Source: Pseudomonas reactans
GTDB taxonomy: Bacteria > Pseudomonadota > Gammaproteobacteria > Pseudomonadales > Pseudomonadaceae
Assembly (NCBI RefSeq): GCF_013385825.1
Contig: NZ_JACAPG010000020.1
Span: 23,754 to 87,753 of the forward strand
Direction: 5' to 3'
Length of the DNA stretch: 64,000 bases
The notes under the pieces were generated by a model. It had not been told where the DNA came from. It did no database searches and saw nothing but the letters and a program-made list of their open reading frames with translations. Both the position numbers and the translations under genes were made by a program. Below, in pieces: positions 52,371-60,724 of this stretch. Numbering within the stretch: position 1 is the stretch's first letter; each line of letters starts with the position of its first letter.

Positions 52371-53575
52371 GCCGCCTCCATCTGCGCCTGCAATCGCGCC
52401 ACTGGCCGCTCGCGTACCGGCCAATTCAGGGCCGCAGCCAGCAGGCTCAGCAGGATCGCGACCTGCCAGATCAAATCGTAGTTGCCGGTTCGATCATAGA
52501 CCACCCCGCCCAGCCAGCCACCCAGGAACGAACCGAGTTGGTGGAACAGGAACACGATCCCACCGAGCATGGAGAGGTTTCGTACACCGAACAATGTGGC
52601 GACGGTGCCGTTGGTCAGCGGAACGGTAGACAGCCACAGGAAGCCCATCGCCATGCCAAACAGATAGGCGGTGACCTCAGTGACCGGCGCCCACAGGAAC
52701 AATACGATCACCACCGCCCGCAACAGGTACAGCCCAGTCAGCAAGCGCGGTTTGGACATGCGCCCACCGAGCCAGCCGGCGGTGTAGGTGCCGAAGATAT
52801 TGAACAGGCCAATCAGCGCCAGCACGGTGGTGCCAACGGTGGCCGGCAAGTGCTGATCCACCAGGTAGGCCGGCAAATGCACGCCGATAAACACCACCTG
52901 GAAACCGCAGACAAAAAAACCGAAGGCCAACAGCCAGAACCCGGAATGGGAACAGGCTTCCTTCAAGGCTTCGCGCAAGGTTTGCTGACCCGCCAGCACC
53001 GGCAATGGCCGGTCCTTGAGCATCGCCACCAGCGGCAGAATCAGCGCCACCATCAGGCCCAGTGCCAGCAATGCCGCAGACCAGCCCAACCAACTGATCA
53101 AGCCCAAGGTGCCCGGCACCATGGCGAACTGACCAAACGAACCCGCAGCACTCGCAATCCCCATGGCCATGCTGCGTTTTTCCGGCGCCACGGCCCGGCC
53201 GACCACACCAAGAATCACCGAGAACGAGGTGCCGGACAGGCCGATACCAATCAGTAAGCCGGCACTTAAGGACAACGACCACGCCGAATCGGACATGCCC
53301 ATCAACACCAGGCCCGCCGCGTACAGGACGCCGCCGACGAACACCGCTTTAGTCGCGCCAAAGCGGTCAGCCAGGGCGCCGGTGAACGGTTGCGCCAGGC
53401 CCCAGATCAGGTTCTGCAAGGCGATGGCAAAGGCGAAGGTCTCACGGCCCCAGCCGAATTCGCTGCTCATCGGTGCCAGGAACAGGCCGAAACCGTGCCG
53501 CACGCCCAACGACAACGCCAGGATCAGCGCACTCCCTACAAGAATCCAGCCACTGGTGCGCCACATCGAGGTCAT
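52367..53575 (-). CDS. Major facilitator superfamily transporter
   Basis: A 402-residue MFS protein with 12 predicted helices in two bundles around a central loop at ~195-215 (LKDRPLPVLAGQQTLREAL). A loop 2-3 motif GALADRFGATKAV is present. The substrate is not clear. A MarR gene lies directly upstream in the same direction, and a 16-base palindrome stands 16 bases before this start codon, so expression is probably controlled by that MarR protein. A microprotein overlaps its end. Confidence 0.9.
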   Translation of the reverse strand: MTSMWRTSGWILVGSALILALSLGVRHGFGLFLAPMSSEFGWGRETFAFAIALQNLIWGLAQPFTGALADRFGATKAVFVGGVLYAAGLVLMGMSDSAWSLSLSAGLLIGIGLSGTSFSVILGVVGRAVAPEKRSMAMGIASAAGSFGQFAMVPGTLGLISWLGWSAALLALGLMVALILPLVAMLKDRPLPVLAGQQTLREALKEACSHSGFWLLAFGFFVCGFQVVFIGVHLPAYLVDQHLPATVGTTVLALIGLFNIFGTYTAGWLGGRMSKPRLLTGLYLLRAVVIVLFLWAPVTEVTAYLFGMAMGFLWLSTVPLTNGTVATLFGVRNLSMLGGIVFLFHQLGSFLGGWLGGVVYDRTGNYDLIWQVAILLSLLAAALNWPVRERPVARLQAQMEAA

Positions 53576-53591
53576 TTCTTATTCTCCGCTC

Positions 53592-53607
53592 GCGGGTATA
53601 TACCCGC
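53592..53607. promoter_or_regulatory. Palindromic operator before the MFS gene
   Basis: GCGGGTATATACCCGC is a perfect 16-base palindrome. A closely related site sits in front of the marR gene at 54039-54053. The shared core is CGCGGGTATATAC. Two sites in a MarR-MFS operon, one at each gene, fit a MarR-type operator, though binding is inferred. Confidence 0.72.
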
Positions 53608-53629
53608 TTGTATTCGAACAAATCCGCGC

Positions 53630-54034
53630 TCAGGCGAGTTCGTCCAGCAAGGCCAACAAGGTTTCGCGTTTTTCCGCGCCAAGTTGATCGATCAATTTCT
53701 GCTGCGCCGCTTCCCAGGCGGGCAATGCCGCGGCCAGTCGTGCTTCACCGTCCTCGGTCAACATCACCAGGCGGTTGCGCAGGTCATCGCCTTCCACCAA
53801 CCGCACCAGGCCCTCGCCTTCCAACACCCGCAGGTTGCGCCCCAAGGTGCTGCGATCCAGGCCCATGGCTTCCGCCAGGCTGGAAATGCTCGGCTGATCG
53901 AGGCGCTGCAAGTTACACAGCAAAGAATACTGGGCGACGTTGATCCCGAAGCCATCCAAGGCGCCGTCGTAATGCCTACTGACGCCACGGGCGGCACGTC
54001 GCAGGTTGGTACACAAACATTGGGAAGCAAGCAT
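53630..54034 (-). CDS. MarR-family transcriptional regulator
   Basis: A 134-residue winged-helix protein with the recognition part DQPSISSLAEAMGLDRSTLGRNLRVLEGEGLVRLVEGDDLRNRLVMLTEDG. It is the first gene of a run with an MFS transporter and a microprotein, 54 bases ahead of the MFS gene. An operator-like site lies five bases before its ATG, so close that binding would block translation start or transcription directly. Cys5 and Cys7 near the N terminus could sense oxidants, but that is speculation. Confidence 0.88.
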   Translation of the reverse strand: MLASQCLCTNLRRAARGVSRHYDGALDGFGINVAQYSLLCNLQRLDQPSISSLAEAMGLDRSTLGRNLRVLEGEGLVRLVEGDDLRNRLVMLTEDGEARLAAALPAWEAAQQKLIDQLGAEKRETLLALLDELA

Positions 54035-54038
54035 GGAA

Positions 54039-54053
54039 GGTGTATATACCCGC
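54039..54053. promoter_or_regulatory. Second operator-like site before marR
   Basis: GGTGTATATACCCGC shares 13 consecutive bases (CGCGGGTATATAC on the minus strand) with the palindrome at 53592-53607. It lies five bases from the marR start codon, where a bound repressor would block its own expression. No ribosome site is visible between it and the ATG, so a leaderless transcript or another start is possible. Confidence 0.65.
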
Positions 54054-54076
54054 GATTAATGAAATGCAAGAAAGTG

Positions 54077-54805
54077 TTACAGCGCCAGGCCGACCAGAAC
54101 CGCGACTTCCAGCAGCTCCAGCAAGGCGCCTGCGGTATCGCCCGTGGTGCCACCCAGCCGATTGACCATCAGCTGGCGCAGCCCTAGGAAGCAGATCACA
54201 GCGAGCAGTACAGCCATCCCGCCACTGAAGCCGCCAATGAGGATGCAGGCCAAACCACTGAGGATCAGTACCTGTTGGCCGACTATTCTCGGTAAATGAT
54301 CCGACAATGCTTGGCCCAACCCTCCAGCACGTACATAGCGCGTGGTGAGAAACAGCGCCAGCATCGACGCGCGGCCGATCAGCGGCGCCAGGATCAGTGC
54401 GGCGCCGTTGCGCTGCTCGATCAAGGCCACCAACGCGGTGAACTTGAGCAGCAGCACCAACCCGAGGGTGACTACGGCAATCGGCCCGCTACGTGGGTCC
54501 TTCATGATCGTCAGCGTGCGCTCGCGGTCGCCAAAACCGCCGAGCCAGGCATCGGCGCTGTCCGCCAAACCGTCCAGGTGCAGGCCACCACTGAGCAACA
54601 CCCAGGCCGCCAGCAGCAGTGCGGCATGCAGCAACAACGGCGCGCCCATCAAGACCGCGTTCAGCCCCCACAACAGCACGCCGAACAACAGGCCAACCGC
54701 AGGATAAAACAGCAACGAGCGCCCCATCTCCTGAGGCTGCGGCATACCCGGCAGACGAATCGGCAGGCTGCTGAGAAATTGCAGGGCGATCCAGAAGGGC
54801 AACAT
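54077..54805 (-). CDS. cobS: Adenosylcobinamide-GDP ribazoletransferase CobS
   Basis: A 242-residue membrane enzyme joining alpha-ribazole (or its phosphate) to adenosylcobinamide-GDP, the last step of cobalamin assembly. The conserved GGLHLDGLADSADAWLGG motif holds the metal-binding aspartates, and five or six hydrophobic helices follow. It is the last gene of the cobU-T-C-S run, two bases after cobC. Full length. Confidence 0.95.
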   Translation of the reverse strand: MLPFWIALQFLSSLPIRLPGMPQPQEMGRSLLFYPAVGLLFGVLLWGLNAVLMGAPLLLHAALLLAAWVLLSGGLHLDGLADSADAWLGGFGDRERTLTIMKDPRSGPIAVVTLGLVLLLKFTALVALIEQRNGAALILAPLIGRASMLALFLTTRYVRAGGLGQALSDHLPRIVGQQVLILSGLACILIGGFSGGMAVLLAVICFLGLRQLMVNRLGGTTGDTAGALLELLEVAVLVGLAL

Positions 54806-54807
54806 GT

Positions 54808-55383
54808 CTACCCCCCTTCCTTCAGGGAGCCGTCAGCAGCGACGTGCAGACTGAACAGCCCGCCATGGCCCACTTCGACGTTCAGCAATTGCTGCCTCGG
54901 CAAACCACGTGCTTGCGCCAGTAGCAGACGCATGACACCGCCATGACTGATCAACAACACACGCTCACCGGCATAGGCCTGATGCAAGCGTGCGACAGCG
55001 CCCAGGACCCGGTCGGAAAAGGCGCTGACAGGCTCCCCTTCCGGTGGCGTAAAGCTGTAGGGGTCAGCCCAGAACAACCCCAGCCCTTCGGCGTCGGTCT
55101 CCATCAAGGCCGCCGCGCTCTGCCCTTCCCAGGCACCGAAGTGCAGCTCTTGCAGATCCTTTTCCAGGGTCACCGGCAGCTTCAACTGAGCCCCCAACTC
55201 CTCGGCAAACCGCGCGCAGCGTTGCAGCGGCGAGCTGACCAGACGGTCCCAGGGCCCCTGCGCCACCACGGCCGCGCGCATCTGCGCCCAGCCGTTGGCG
55301 GTGAGGGCATCGTCCAGGCTACCGCGCAGGCCGCCGCCCAACTCGGTTTCACCATGACGCAACAGGTCCAGGCGCAAAGTCAT
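54808..55383 (-). CDS. cobC: Alpha-ribazole phosphatase CobC
   Basis: A 191-residue histidine phosphatase with the active-site LRHGETELGGG (His in RHG) and the second histidine in LISHGGVMRLLL. It removes phosphate from alpha-ribazole-5'-phosphate in nucleotide-loop assembly. ATG 55383 overlaps the cobT stop (ATGA); a longer frame to 55587 would overlap cobT widely and lacks family features. The name cobC follows the Salmonella scheme, not the P. denitrificans one. Confidence 0.92.
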   Translation of the reverse strand: MTLRLDLLRHGETELGGGLRGSLDDALTANGWAQMRAAVVAQGPWDRLVSSPLQRCARFAEELGAQLKLPVTLEKDLQELHFGAWEGQSAAALMETDAEGLGLFWADPYSFTPPEGEPVSAFSDRVLGAVARLHQAYAGERVLLISHGGVMRLLLAQARGLPRQQLLNVEVGHGGLFSLHVAADGSLKEGG

Positions 55384-56435
55384 GCCGGGCGGTCTGCCAC
55401 GGCGGCTTCGGCGAAGGTCGCCATCTGCCCGTGTAATGCACACGCCAGACGCAACAACGGAACTGCCAGCGCCGCGCCGCTGCCTTCGCCCAAGCGCAGG
55501 CCCAGTTCCAGCAGCGGCTGCGCGTCGAGGCTTTGCAACACATGACGATGGCCGGTCTCGGCACCGCGATGGCCGAACACCAGCCATTCACGGCAGGCCG
55601 GGTTCAAGCGAGTCGCGACCAGCGCCGCCACGGTGCAGATAAAGCCATCCACCAGCACCACGATGCCGTCCTGGGCGCAGGCCAGGTAGGCGCCCACCAG
55701 CGCGGCAATTTCAAAGCCGCCCAGATTGAACAGCGTCTGCAACGCATCACCACGCTGACCGGCGTGCAGCGCCAGGGCACGCTCGATCACGGCCACCTTG
55801 TGGCTGACGCCTTGGGCATTCAAACCCGTACCGGGCCCCGTGAGATCACTGACCTGACAATCGAGCAAGGCACATGCCAGCGCACTGGCGGCGGTGGTGT
55901 TGCCGATGCCCATCTCGCCACCGATAAACAGTTGCGCCCCGCTCTCCAACGCACGCCGCGCACTGTCGCGGCCGGCCTGCAGGGCGAGCTGCCCCTGAGC
56001 CACGGTCATCGCCGGGCCGTTGACGAAATTGGCGGTGCCCGCGCCGATATTCAGGTGACGCACACCGGGCAGGTCCAGGGACGGCGTGACCGTGCCGAGG
56101 TCGACCACCTCCAACTGTGCGTCCAGCTGCCGCGCCAACACACTGATGGCCGCGCCACCGCTGACAAAGTTGAGCAGCATCTGCCCGGTGACTTCCTGAG
56201 GAAACGCCGACACGCCTTCCGCGACCACGCCGTGGTCACCGGCGAAGATGGCAATCCACACGTGATCCACCAACGGTTTGACCTGGCCCTGCAAGCCCGC
56301 CAATTGCACCGCCAGCGCCTCCAGCTGCCCGAGAGAGCCGGCCGGCTTAGTCAATTGCTGCTGGCGCGCCAGCGCGTGTTCGTACGCTTGGGCGTCAATC
56401 GCCTTACAAGGGTTGAGCCACCAGGTGTCAGTCAT
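55380..56435 (-). CDS. cobT: Nicotinate-nucleotide-dimethylbenzimidazole phosphoribosyltransferase CobT
   Basis: A 351-residue enzyme activating the lower ligand base by making alpha-ribazole phosphate. Signatures: GEMGIGNTTAASAL and the glutamate-bearing C-terminal loop (LRLGEGSGAALA). The start at ATG 56435 (MTDTWWLNPCKAID) overlaps the cobU stop by four bases. Longer frames to 56522 would overlap cobU. It fits with bluB in the same cluster, since dimethylbenzimidazole is its substrate. Confidence 0.95.
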   Translation of the reverse strand: MTDTWWLNPCKAIDAQAYEHALARQQQLTKPAGSLGQLEALAVQLAGLQGQVKPLVDHVWIAIFAGDHGVVAEGVSAFPQEVTGQMLLNFVSGGAAISVLARQLDAQLEVVDLGTVTPSLDLPGVRHLNIGAGTANFVNGPAMTVAQGQLALQAGRDSARRALESGAQLFIGGEMGIGNTTAASALACALLDCQVSDLTGPGTGLNAQGVSHKVAVIERALALHAGQRGDALQTLFNLGGFEIAALVGAYLACAQDGIVVLVDGFICTVAALVATRLNPACREWLVFGHRGAETGHRHVLQSLDAQPLLELGLRLGEGSGAALAVPLLRLACALHGQMATFAEAAVADRPA

Positions 56436-56953
56436 AACGCAGTACCTTTCAAAGTCAGGGGCAGGCCGGCAACCGTCAGGACAACACGCTGACAGCGCTC
56501 GGCCAAGGCTTGATGCAGCCAACCGGCTTCATCCACATAGCGGCGAGTCAATTCGCCCAGCGGCACGACACCCAGACCGGTCTCGTTGCTGACAAAAATG
56601 ATTTCACCCGGCAGCGTGGCGAGGGTGTCCAGCAATTGATCGCGTTCGGACGCCAGGCGATCCGGGTCCTCCAGCATCAGCAGATTGGTCAGCCAAAGGG
56701 TCAGGCAATCCACTAGCAGGCATTGCCCGACAGCCGCATTTTCGCGTAGTACACGAGCCAGTTCGACGGGTTCTTCGATGAGGCCCCAATGGTCAGGGCG
56801 ACGCTGGCGATGCAGCGCGACGCGCTGATTCATCTCACCATCCAGCGGTTGGCTGGTGGCGATGTAAGTGACGGGCAAACCACTGTCGCTGGCTAGCTTT
56901 TCGGCAAGGCGGCTTTTACCGGAACGGGCGCCACCGAGTATTAGTTGGAGCAT
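56432..56953 (-). CDS. cobU: Adenosylcobinamide kinase/guanylyltransferase CobU (CobP)
   Basis: A 173-residue bifunctional enzyme that phosphorylates adenosylcobinamide and then attaches GMP. The P-loop is GGARSGKSRLAEKLA near residue 7, and the nucleotide pocket includes VDCLTLWLTNLL and VSNETGLGVVPLG. It is the first gene after the repeat-filled gap and couples to cobT (ATGA overlap). Confidence 0.95.
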   Translation of the reverse strand: MLQLILGGARSGKSRLAEKLASDSGLPVTYIATSQPLDGEMNQRVALHRQRRPDHWGLIEEPVELARVLRENAAVGQCLLVDCLTLWLTNLLMLEDPDRLASERDQLLDTLATLPGEIIFVSNETGLGVVPLGELTRRYVDEAGWLHQALAERCQRVVLTVAGLPLTLKGTAL

Positions 56954-56997
56954 GGGATCGCACCTTGGGCTGCTAGGATTTGGTTGGCAGTCAGGCC

Positions 56998-57025
56998 GCC
57001 ATCGCGGGCAAGCCCGCTCCTACAG
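56998..57025. repeat. Single REP arm left of the structured element
   Basis: CATCGCGGGCAAGCCCGCTC followed by CTACAG is one REP unit without a matching partner close by. It lies about 75 bases left of the three-way structure and resembles the arm at 57341. The sequence after it carries short direct repeats of CTTTTGATCT (57039-57060). Confidence 0.75.
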
Positions 57026-57099
57026 AAAAGCCAATCTGCTTTTGATCTGGCTTTTGATCTTGATCTGAGGCGCCCCGTCAAACACGCTGGCCGAACGCA

Positions 57100-57327
57100 G
57101 GCTTGAATCCGTGGGTAACCCGGCAGGACGCCGGGTTAGCCGCGCTGGGCCAAGGATGGCCCATCGCGGCGGCCCACGGATTCAAGCCGGAGTGAGGGCA
57201 CACCGAGCCTAGGCGAGGTGCCGAGTGGTGGGGCGAAGGCCTTTTGCTTACTTTTGGGCCTTTCCAAAAGTGAGCCGCTGTAAGAGCGGAGCCATAGGTG
57301 GCGGTTACCGCAGGAATGGATATGTAC
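57100..57327 (+). repeat. Dispersed structured repeat with a three-way junction
   Basis: A 16-base outer stem (57100-57115 with 57173-57188) encloses two adjacent perfect hairpins. TAACCCGGC pairs with GCCGGGTTA (57116-57138), and the next hairpin (57139-57170) pairs GCCGCG and TGGGCCA with their complements around AGGA, with one mismatch. Only two bases are left unpaired at the junction. To the right, ACTTTTGG pairs with CCAAAAGT and CCGCT with AGCGG; this part matches 1-103. The element fills the gap between cobQ and cobU. No gene is contained. It looks like a nonautonomous dispersed element; similar intergenic repeats are known in P. fluorescens genomes. Confidence 0.85.
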
Positions 57328-57340
57328 ACCGACACACCGC

Positions 57341-57366
57341 ATTCGCGGGCAAGCCTGCTCCCACAC
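57341..57366. repeat. Single REP arm right of the structured element
   Basis: ATTCGCGGGCAAGCCTGCTC and then CCACAC form one REP unit near the cobQ stop at 57386. Together with the arm at 56998 it brackets the structured element, both in the same orientation, so the block is a mosaic of repeat families. Confidence 0.75.
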
Positions 57367-57385
57367 TGAGACCGCATACTCACCG

Positions 57386-58837
57386 TCAAACCCCACACAG
57401 CTTGCGTAACAACTCGGTATCCAAATGGTTTTCCACCAGGTCCGCCAGACGCTCGATATCACGCTCACGCAACCCGTGATAATCCACTGCCTGCACGTCC
57501 TGCAATCCAGCCCAGCGCAGCAAGGCACTACACGCCGCCGGCTTTTCGAACAACCCGTGCAGGTAAGTACCAAGGATCTGTCCATCAGCGCTTTGAGCAC
57601 CGTCCGTGCGACCGTCATCCAACAACACAGCAGCGTTAAGCAATGCTTCGCCAGACGTCACACCCGCATGAATCTCATAACCACTGATCTCAGCATCCTC
57701 CAGCACCAACCGCCCACGCACATTACGCAACTGCTTCTCTTCTTCCAGCGTGGTGCTGAACGCCAGCAACCCCAGGCCATCGCTGGAACCGGCAGCCCCT
57801 TCCAGGCCCAACGGGTCATGCACCTGCTCGCCAAGCATCTGTAGGCCACCGCAAATACCCAGCACCTTGCCGCCATAGCGCAAGTGCCGCGCTACAGCCG
57901 TGTCCCAGCCGTTGGCGCGCAGATAGGCCAAGTCGCTGCGCACGCTTTTCGAGCCGGGGAGGATGATCAGGTCGGCAGCCGGGATCGGCTGGCCAGGCCC
58001 AATAAATTGCAGATCCACTTGGGGATGCAGGCGTAACGGGTCGAAATCCGTGTGGTTGCTGATGCGCGGCAGCACGGGCACCACCACCTTGAGTACCTGG
58101 GCCGCCTTGTCGATCTGGCGCTGATCGATACCGTCTTCGGCTTCCAGGTGCAGGTCCATCACGTAGGGCAACACGCCCACCACCGGCTTGCCGGTGCGCG
58201 CTTCCAGCCAGTCCAGGCCGGGCTGCAGCAGCGCGATGTCACCGCGAAAACGGTTGATGATGAAACCTTTGACCCGCGCCTGTTCCGTGGGCGACAGCAG
58301 TTCCAGGGTGCCGACCAGATGGGCAAACACCCCGCCGCGATTGATATCGGCGATCAGCAACACCGGGCAATCCACCGCTTCGGCAAAGCCCATGTTGGCG
58401 ATGTCATTGGCGCGCAGGTTGATCTCCGCCGGGGAGCCCGCACCTTCCACCATCACCACCGGGTAGGCCTGGCTCAAGCGAGCGTGGGAGGCCAGCACCG
58501 CCTGCATCGCGATGGCTTTGTAATCGTGATAGGCCACCGCGTTCATGCTGGTGACAGCGCGACCATGGATGATCACTTGGGAGCCGGTGTCGCTGTTGGG
58601 CTTGAGCAACACCGGATTCATGTCGGTGTGCGGCGCCAGGTGAGCGGCCTGGGCCTGCACGGCCTGGGCGCGGCCGATCTCGCCGCCTTCGGCGGTCACG
58701 GCGCTGTTGAGCGCCATGTTCTGCGGCTTGAACGGCGCCACCGCCACGCCCTGGCGCACCAGCCAGCGGCACAGCGCCGTCACCAAGGTGCTTTTACCGG
58801 CGTCGGAGGTGGTGCCTTGCACCATCAGCGTACTCAT
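57386..58837 (-). CDS. cobQ: Cobyric acid synthase CobQ
   Basis: A 483-residue glutamine-dependent amidotransferase. The N-terminal ATP domain has DAGKSTLVTALCRW, and the C-terminal glutaminase domain has the nucleophile Cys in LGICGGLQML and His in TYLHGLFEK. It amidates four side chains of the corrin ring. ATG 58837 overlaps the preceding cobD stop (ATGA). The gene is whole; after it comes the 432-base repeat-filled gap, unusual in an otherwise overlapping run. Confidence 0.97.
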   Translation of the reverse strand: MSTLMVQGTTSDAGKSTLVTALCRWLVRQGVAVAPFKPQNMALNSAVTAEGGEIGRAQAVQAQAAHLAPHTDMNPVLLKPNSDTGSQVIIHGRAVTSMNAVAYHDYKAIAMQAVLASHARLSQAYPVVMVEGAGSPAEINLRANDIANMGFAEAVDCPVLLIADINRGGVFAHLVGTLELLSPTEQARVKGFIINRFRGDIALLQPGLDWLEARTGKPVVGVLPYVMDLHLEAEDGIDQRQIDKAAQVLKVVVPVLPRISNHTDFDPLRLHPQVDLQFIGPGQPIPAADLIILPGSKSVRSDLAYLRANGWDTAVARHLRYGGKVLGICGGLQMLGEQVHDPLGLEGAAGSSDGLGLLAFSTTLEEEKQLRNVRGRLVLEDAEISGYEIHAGVTSGEALLNAAVLLDDGRTDGAQSADGQILGTYLHGLFEKPAACSALLRWAGLQDVQAVDYHGLRERDIERLADLVENHLDTELLRKLCGV

Positions 58838-59823
58838 GTGGCGTCCTTATAAGCGACCAGGGCTTGGTCCAGGCGTAGCCAGTCAGCCTCGCTGTCGGGC
58901 AGCCCAAAGCGCAGACTGCTGTCGTGGACAAACAGCCGTAGCAAAATGCCGCGTTGGGCCATGAATTCGTGCAGGCGTTCGGCGTGGGGCGTGATCAACC
59001 ATTGAAACAACGCGCAGCCGCCCTGGGGCTGGAAGCCGTGGCGCTCCAGCAAGGCAAACAGACGCTGGCCCGCCTCGATGCAACGCGTGCGCTGGCGCAC
59101 ATGCCCGGCCGTGTCGCGCAAGCACACCTGCCCCAACACTCGCGTCGGTCCGCTGACCGCCCAGGGGCCGACCTGCTCGGCCAGCAACTTGAGCAGCTTG
59201 CGCTCGGCCAACACAAAACCCAGCCGCACCCCGGCCAGGCCGAAGAATTTGCCGAACGAGCGCAACACGATCAGGCCCACCTGGTGGGCCTGGCCCGCCA
59301 GGCTCAGTTGCGGGGTGACGTCCATGAACGCTTCGTCCACCACCAGCCAACCGCCGCGCTGGGCCAGCCGCGAATGCCAGTCCAACAAGCGTTGCGGGGT
59401 CAGGCTCAGGCCGGTGGGATTGTTGGGGTTGACCACCACCAGCACGTCGAGCCCATCGAGAAAGAAGTCGACTTCCTGCTCCTGCACTTCGCGCACCACA
59501 TAGCCGGCGCGGCGCCAGGCTTCGGCGTGTTCCGCGTAGCACGGTGACAACACGCCGACTTTGCCGGCGCGGCGCAGACGAGGCAGCAACTGGATGGCGG
59601 CCTGGGAACCGGGCACTGGCAACAGGTGTGCAGCGCCGTAGTATTCGCTGGCGGCCCGCTCCAGGCCATCGTCGGTTTCCGGCAGGCGCGCCCAGGCCCG
59701 CAGGGGGATCTCGGGGATCGGCCAGGGCCAGGGCGCGAGGCCGCTGGACAGGTCAAGCCAATCGGCCTCGGCTATCCCGTATTGAATCGCCGCCTTGCGC
59801 AGCCGGCCACCGTGCTCAAGCAT
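58834..59823 (-). CDS. cobD: Threonine-phosphate decarboxylase
   Basis: A 329-residue PLP enzyme of the aminotransferase fold, making aminopropanol phosphate for the nucleotide loop. The PLP lysine lies in LRSFGKFFGLAGVRLG and the Asn pocket in VVNPNNPTGLSLTP. It begins MLEHGGRLRKAAIQYG. The symbol follows Salmonella cobD; the P. denitrificans name is cobC. The start overlaps the cbiB end by 8 bases and its stop overlaps cobQ. Confidence 0.93.
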   Translation of the reverse strand: MLEHGGRLRKAAIQYGIAEADWLDLSSGLAPWPWPIPEIPLRAWARLPETDDGLERAASEYYGAAHLLPVPGSQAAIQLLPRLRRAGKVGVLSPCYAEHAEAWRRAGYVVREVQEQEVDFFLDGLDVLVVVNPNNPTGLSLTPQRLLDWHSRLAQRGGWLVVDEAFMDVTPQLSLAGQAHQVGLIVLRSFGKFFGLAGVRLGFVLAERKLLKLLAEQVGPWAVSGPTRVLGQVCLRDTAGHVRQRTRCIEAGQRLFALLERHGFQPQGGCALFQWLITPHAERLHEFMAQRGILLRLFVHDSSLRFGLPDSEADWLRLDQALVAYKDAT

Positions 59824-60724
59824 AGAATTGCGCCCCCGCGCATAGGATCAGCAGCCACAACCATACGCCGCGCTGCACCAGTTGCCAGCCCCGCTCGATG
59901 GAATCGGCATCCGCCGCCGGGCCCTCGCCCAATTGCGGACGCTGATGCACTTCGCCGTGATAGATCGCGGCACCGCCCAACTCCACGCCCAGGGCGCCGG
60001 CACCGGCCGCCATGACCGGACCGGCGTTAGGGCTGTCCCAGGTCGGGCCTTGGGTGCGCCAGCATTTGAGCGCCAGGCGCGTCTTGCCCAGTACGGCGTA
60101 GGTCAAGGCCACCAGGCGCGCAGGAATGTAGTTGAGCACGTCGTCGATCTTTGCCGCGGCCCAGCCGAAACGTTCGAAGCGTTCGTTGCGATAGCCCCAC
60201 ATCGCGTCGAGGGTGTTGCTCAGGCGGTAAAGCACCACGCCCGGGACGCCTGCGACGACAAACCAGAAAATCGCAGCAAAGACCGCATCGCTGCCGTTCT
60301 CCAGCACCGACTCGGTGGCGGCGCGGGCGACTTCAGTGCTGTCCAGTTCACTGGTCTGACGGCTCACCAGGTAGCTCACGCGCTTGCGTGCTTCTTCCAG
60401 GTCATCACTGCGCAAGGCCTGGGCCACCGGGATCACATGCTCACCGAGGCTGCGCATGCCAAGGGCGCAATACAGCGCCAGGATCTCCAATACCCAGCCG
60501 ATGTAAGGTGCCCAGGATAACGCCGTGGCCAGCAGAGTCAGCGGCACCACGGCGATAAACCATGCAGTCACGCCATGGCTGCGCCAGCCGCGACCACCAG
60601 TATTGAAACGTTGCTCGATGCGCCCTGCGAAATTGCCGAACGCCACCAGCGGATGCCAGCGCCTGGGTTCGCCCAGCAGCGCATCCAGCGCGACTGCAGC
60701 GACACACAGCAAGGCCACACTCAT
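59816..60724 (-). CDS. cbiB: Adenosylcobinamide-phosphate synthase CbiB
   Basis: A 302-residue membrane protein attaching aminopropanol (phosphate) to adenosylcobyric acid. It begins MSVALLCVAAVALDALLGEPRRWHPLVAFG, the family hallmark (DALLGEP..HP). Four to five hydrophobic helices are seen. The start at ATG 60724 overlaps the bluB stop (ATGA-like). P. denitrificans naming calls it cobD. Confidence 0.94.
   Translation of the reverse strand: MSVALLCVAAVALDALLGEPRRWHPLVAFGNFAGRIEQRFNTGGRGWRSHGVTAWFIAVVPLTLLATALSWAPYIGWVLEILALYCALGMRSLGEHVIPVAQALRSDDLEEARKRVSYLVSRQTSELDSTEVARAATESVLENGSDAVFAAIFWFVVAGVPGVVLYRLSNTLDAMWGYRNERFERFGWAAAKIDDVLNYIPARLVALTYAVLGKTRLALKCWRTQGPTWDSPNAGPVMAAGAGALGVELGGAAIYHGEVHQRPQLGEGPAADADSIERGWQLVQRGVWLWLLILCAGAQFYA

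Noticed and set aside
57136..57618. A 160-residue frame running through the structured repeat and the end of cobQ on the minus strand
   Set aside because: It overlaps a well-supported gene in another frame and its sequence is repeat-derived.
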